Positions 61,610-64,000 of a stretch of 64,000 nt of DNA are shown piece after piece. The notes beneath the pieces are model-generated. The model saw only the letters and a program-made list of their open reading frames with translations. It made no database searches and was not told where the DNA came from. The translations under genes were made by a program, and so were the position numbers. The stretch is from Phocaeicola dorei (GTDB lineage Bacteria; Bacteroidota; Bacteroidia; Bacteroidales; Bacteroidaceae). Within the stretch, counting starts at the first letter, position 1; each line of letters opens with the position of its first letter. The stretch is from NCBI RefSeq assembly GCF_013009555.1, contig NZ_CP046176.1, forward strand, positions 3,751,501 to 3,815,500, written 5' to 3'.

Positions 61610-61760
61610 AATCAAACACATTACAATGCTGGACGGGAATGTGCTACTTTGTCAAGAACATGATAAAGATAGAATCTCTTCAGAAATCTTAGCCTTGCTC
61701 TAATCGAATTTGAGCAGGTTATCTTCACCGTCATCATAAGAGATTATGTGATTGCATCTC
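61610..61760 (+). repeat. Right copy of the inverted sequence bracketing the PUL
   Basis: Homologous in opposite orientation to 39241-39425. Conserved runs are GGAATGTGCTACTTTGTCAA (left copy with four changes), CAAGAACATGAT, CTCTAATCGAA and GTCATCATAAGAG. This copy has gained a stop and a frameshift in the frame that is open in the left copy. Confidence 0.6.
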
Positions 61761-61803
61761 TGCTTGGTTATCATTTAATACCTTTCATTTCTATAAGGTA
61801 AAC

Positions 61804-61950
61804 CTACACAGATATTGGATTCACCTTCATCGTCTCCAGATTCAGAAACAGCCCGTAATGTTCCAGCATTCCGTTGCGAAACATCTTCCATAAAATATTG
61901 CACCCGAGTTGCGTCAGCGTGGAGTTGATGAACAGCCCTGAATGGGATTT
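61804..61950 (-). pseudogene. Unidentified 3'-end relic
   Basis: The minus strand reads SGLFINSTLTQLGCNILWKM, then FRNGMLEHYGLFLNLETMK and VNPISV before a stop at 61804-61806. It is clearly protein-like in composition but I do not recognise the family. The 5' part is missing; the homology ends near 61950 in AT-rich sequence. Confidence 0.45.
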
Positions 61951-62050
61951 GCTACATTAATTAGGAAAATATGAAATAAGGTTTATCAAAATTGCCTGTT
62001 GAACCTGCTGTAGCACCTGCTATTGCCAGTTAAAATTACAATCAGGGAAA

Positions 62051-62080
62051 TTGCAGATAAACAAAAAAATACTATCTTTG
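62051..62080 (+). promoter_or_regulatory. Strong Bacteroides-type promoter without an intact gene
   Basis: TTG (62051-62053), 19 bp spacer and TATCTTTG (62073-62080) match the consensus closely. It points right, toward and antisense to the truncated integrase. The short frame behind it ends after about 20 codons, so the original gene was probably cut off at the element end. Confidence 0.55.
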
Positions 62081-62198
62081 CAGTGTAATAAAAGTGTTCT
62101 TTAGACTTAATGCAAAACATGACAAATATACGTAGTTCGCTCGTTTCTAAATCGTTACCTATTATAGTATAGATATTTTCCAATTGTCTGTATTTCAA

Positions 62199-63254
62199 TT
62201 AGAAAAGAAAACTTGAATGTCTTCCAAGATGAAACGAGATATGCTTAGTAACTCCTGCATCTTTCGCCCATTTTTGAAGTATTTTATTTATAGTTCCCTC
62301 ATGCGTCAAAGGAAAAATCAAATCATCGCCCTTTGCTTCATTTTGTTGCGGTAGCCACTTTAACGCTTCATCGGATATAGGAAGATAAAGCGGTTCTTTG
62401 GTTTTCTGCATCTTGATTTCAATTCTTATTCTTTCACCGCTTTTCTGTAAATCGTTCCACTTCAATTTTCTTATATCGCTTACACGCAATCCACACAAAC
62501 AACTGAAAAGAAAGGCTTGTTTCATTATCTCATACTTGCATTCTGTTCCGATAAGCTGCCTCAATTCCTCTATTGTCAAATACTCCCTGCGGCTGACTTC
62601 CGCTTTTACCTTACTGGCAAAATCAAACTCTTTCGTTGGGTTAACCGTAATAATCCCCTCTTTATAGGCTCTATTTATAGCGGTACGCAGCACTCCATAG
62701 TAAGCAATAACGGAATTATTACTTAATACGCCCCCAGCCTTTAACAAACCAAACTTGCTTGCTTTCTTCGCTTGTTTCAAGAAATCCACAAAGCTATTTA
62801 AGAAGTCCTTATCTATATCACGAAAAGCGATATAGTCCCCTCTGAACAACTTTAACTCACGGATAGTATTACCGACTGTTTTTTCATAGTTCAGACTGCC
62901 ACGCTCTTTGGATTGGCTTCTCATGTTCATTAAATAATCAATCACATTCGCCTTTGATTTATTTGTGTTCTGAAAGCCGTGTGCATCATTCTGTAACTCT
63001 ACTATCCGCTTGCTTTGAATAGCTTTTGCAAGAGCTAATGTAGTTTCGTTCTTCGCCTTATCCTCTCTCGTTTTTTCGGGTATAAGGTATAACTTCAAAA
63101 ATTCATATTGCCGTTTACCGCCAACATAATTTTCCTTTCTAATGACATCACCTGTATAATAATCCAAGTAGATGGACTGGTTACCATTGGCAAGCTGCTT
63201 GAATCTAATCCTTACAGGCTCTTTCAATTTAACTTCTTGTTTCTTCTTCGCCAT
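62199..63254 (-). pseudogene. Tyrosine integrase, N-terminal part of a split gene
   Basis: The frame is 351 residues, starting MAKKKQEVKLKEPVRIRFKQ. It has the arm-binding domain (GNQSIYLDYYTGDV, YEFLKLYLIPEKTREDKAKN), the core-binding domain (FRGDYIAFRDIDKDFLNSFV) and the first part of the catalytic domain with the first arginine in FLFSCLCGLRVSDIRKLKWN. It reaches TKHISFH, the start of the HxxR motif, then continues LGRHSSFLF and stops; the LGH and Tyr nucleophile are missing. The matching last ~58 residues lie at 23202-23375 on the same strand, together giving about 397 residues, a normal integrase length. It is inactive as it stands. Confidence 0.85.
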
Positions 63255-63318
63255 AATTATGTTCTTATTTTGTTACCAATGCAAATATAGCGATTTATTT
63301 TGTTGTTCCAACGAATAT

Positions 63319-63340
63319 GGGTAACAAAATAGTAACAAAA
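63319..63340 (+). repeat. 22-bp direct repeat, right copy (candidate att or motif)
   Basis: Identical to 15482-15503. It lies 65 bp upstream of the integrase ATG, where attachment sites of this kind of element are usually found, and 93 bp from the transporter stop. Confidence 0.45.
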
Positions 63341-63432
63341 TAAAGGCATTTATTAGACTAAACGAGAAAACATGGAAAATAAAGGAAATTACAATAATAA
63401 AATACAAATCACTAAATATCAATATCTTATAT

Positions 63433-64000
63433 TTAAGTTTTTATCTCATTCTTTCTCTTTTTCCATAATTGCCAACTATTGATAATGTTTTGCCACACCA
63501 CATAACTACCTGGACCGACAGATGATAAAGGATTAAGATACGTAACCGCCATCCAAATAGCTAGTACAGTATTTTTTTGCCCCAATGCCTGTCCTGCACT
63601 TATACGGTCATTGTATGCACTACCAATTCTTTTACCAAAATAAAATTGTAAACAACAAGTTACTAAACCAGCAAAAGCAATCAACATCTCTACCGTTACA
63701 TCAGCTGTACTGTTAACCAAAGAACGAGTAGTCTGCCCCATTACAATGGTCAATGCTATCGCCCATAAATAAAAAGCTGAAGTATGATATTCCAGTAAAA
63801 ACTTATGGAATCGAGGGATATAATAACGGAATAATAAAGCGATAAAAAACGGCGCAAGCAACAATGGGAAAACCTTACTTAAAATCTTAAGAAAAGCAAT
63901 ACCAAAAGTAACATCCGTATGTGGCTCAACCAATGGAAATACCAAAGGAACTGCTATTGCAGCCAAAATATTTGAAAGTAATGTATAAGTAGTCAAACTG
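63433..64000 (-). CDS. Bile-acid:sodium-symporter-family transporter, 5' end outside window
   Basis: The frame is open to the window edge; 187 or more C-terminal residues are visible. Several membrane helices are evident (LAAIAVPLVFPLVEP, LSKVFPLLLAPFFIALLFRY, FYLWAIALTIVMGQTTRSLV, MLIAFAGLVTCCLQFYFGKR) and the BASS-family end ALGQKNTVLAIWMAVTYLNP, then SSVGPGSYVVWQNIIN. Such transporters move organic anions with sodium; the substrate is unknown. An apparent TTG start at 63996 is just an internal codon. A relic of a close relative's 3' end is at 15353-15426, outside the left end of the putative mobilizable element. Confidence 0.8.
   Translation of the reverse strand, partial: SLTTYTLLSNILAAIAVPLVFPLVEPHTDVTFGIAFLKILSKVFPLLLAPFFIALLFRYYIPRFHKFLLEYHTSAFYLWAIALTIVMGQTTRSLVNSTADVTVEMLIAFAGLVTCCLQFYFGKRIGSAYNDRISAGQALGQKNTVLAIWMAVTYLNPLSSVGPGSYVVWQNIINSWQLWKKRKNEIKT

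Larger units (their letters stand above)
61370..62198. other. Relic-rich gene-free stretch to the right of the PUL
   Basis: No complete gene is seen. The stretch contains the right copy of the inverted sequence (61610-61760), a minus-strand coding relic (61804-61950), a strong promoter (62051-62080) driving a frame of about 20 codons (MTNIRSSLVSKSLPIIV from 62120) that is cut short, and the presumed right end of the inserted element. Confidence 0.55.

Overview
The window reads as chromosome of a gut Bacteroidales bacterium (Bacteroides, Phocaeicola or Parabacteroides type). The evidence is a SusC/SusD polysaccharide utilization locus (PUL) with a hybrid two-component regulator, RteA/RteB-like regulators, Bacteroides-type mobilization and integrase genes, and repeated promoter boxes of the form TAnnTTTG. 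Most of the window is accessory DNA in nested layers.

Region 1 (1-9.1 kb) is a defence-like and decaying island. It has the start of a type I restriction HsdR gene, a small Xre regulator, a GIY-YIG/DUF4357 protein, a truncated YdeI-family gene, broken hipB and hipA relics, and an overlapping pair of DUF262 genes (4.2-8.2 kb). The first DUF262 protein keeps a DUF1524/His-Me-finger nuclease signature; the second shows none. Diverged direct repeats of about 150 bp flank the pair. Region 2 (9.1-17.3 kb) is a mosaic: a TPR membrane protein, two alpha/beta hydrolases, a DeoR regulator divergent from a sugar O-acetyltransferase, and pieces of genes (MATE pump, MalY-type lyase, a second deoR-maa copy with an internal deletion, a transporter 3' end).

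Region 3 (17.4-23.4 kb, continuing at 62.2-63.3 kb) is a small mobilizable element: coiled-coil protein, relaxase, MobC-like protein, candidate oriT, Toprim primase, RepA-type ATPase, HTH protein and a hypothetical protein. Its integrase gene is split. The last ~58 codons lie at 23.2-23.4 kb and the first ~342 at 62.2-63.25 kb, on the same strand. The simplest reading is that the 38.8 kb between them was inserted into the integrase gene at the codons for its HxxR motif.

Region 4 (23.4-39.2 kb) is a CTnDOT-like but reduced element: two tandem tyrosine recombinases, a large nested hairpin, a two-reverse-transcriptase defence operon that I read as DRT type 3, two excisionase-like HTH genes, a sigma-like protein, a DUF3408 protein, rteA/rteB homologues and tatC with a tatA relic. 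No tra genes are visible. Just downstream of the second RT, on the same strand, is a compact structured RNA candidate with a CACACACA tract in a closed loop and an intrinsic terminator. It is the best candidate for the DRT3 non-coding RNA.

Region 5 (39.4-61.4 kb) is a complete-looking beta-mannan PUL: GH5 mannanase, CE7 esterase, SusC, SusD, surface glycan-binding protein, GH26 mannanase, GH130 phosphorylase, GPH sugar transporter, mannobiose/cellobiose 2-epimerase, a second esterase and GH3, with a divergent hybrid two-component sensor. Surface mannanases cut acetylated mannan and SusCD imports the oligosaccharides. The epimerase turns mannobiose into mannosyl-glucose, and GH130 phosphorolyses that to mannose-1-phosphate and glucose. 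Inverted, partly decayed copies of one ~130-180 bp sequence bracket the PUL. The window ends in the 3' part of a bile-acid:sodium-symporter-family gene.
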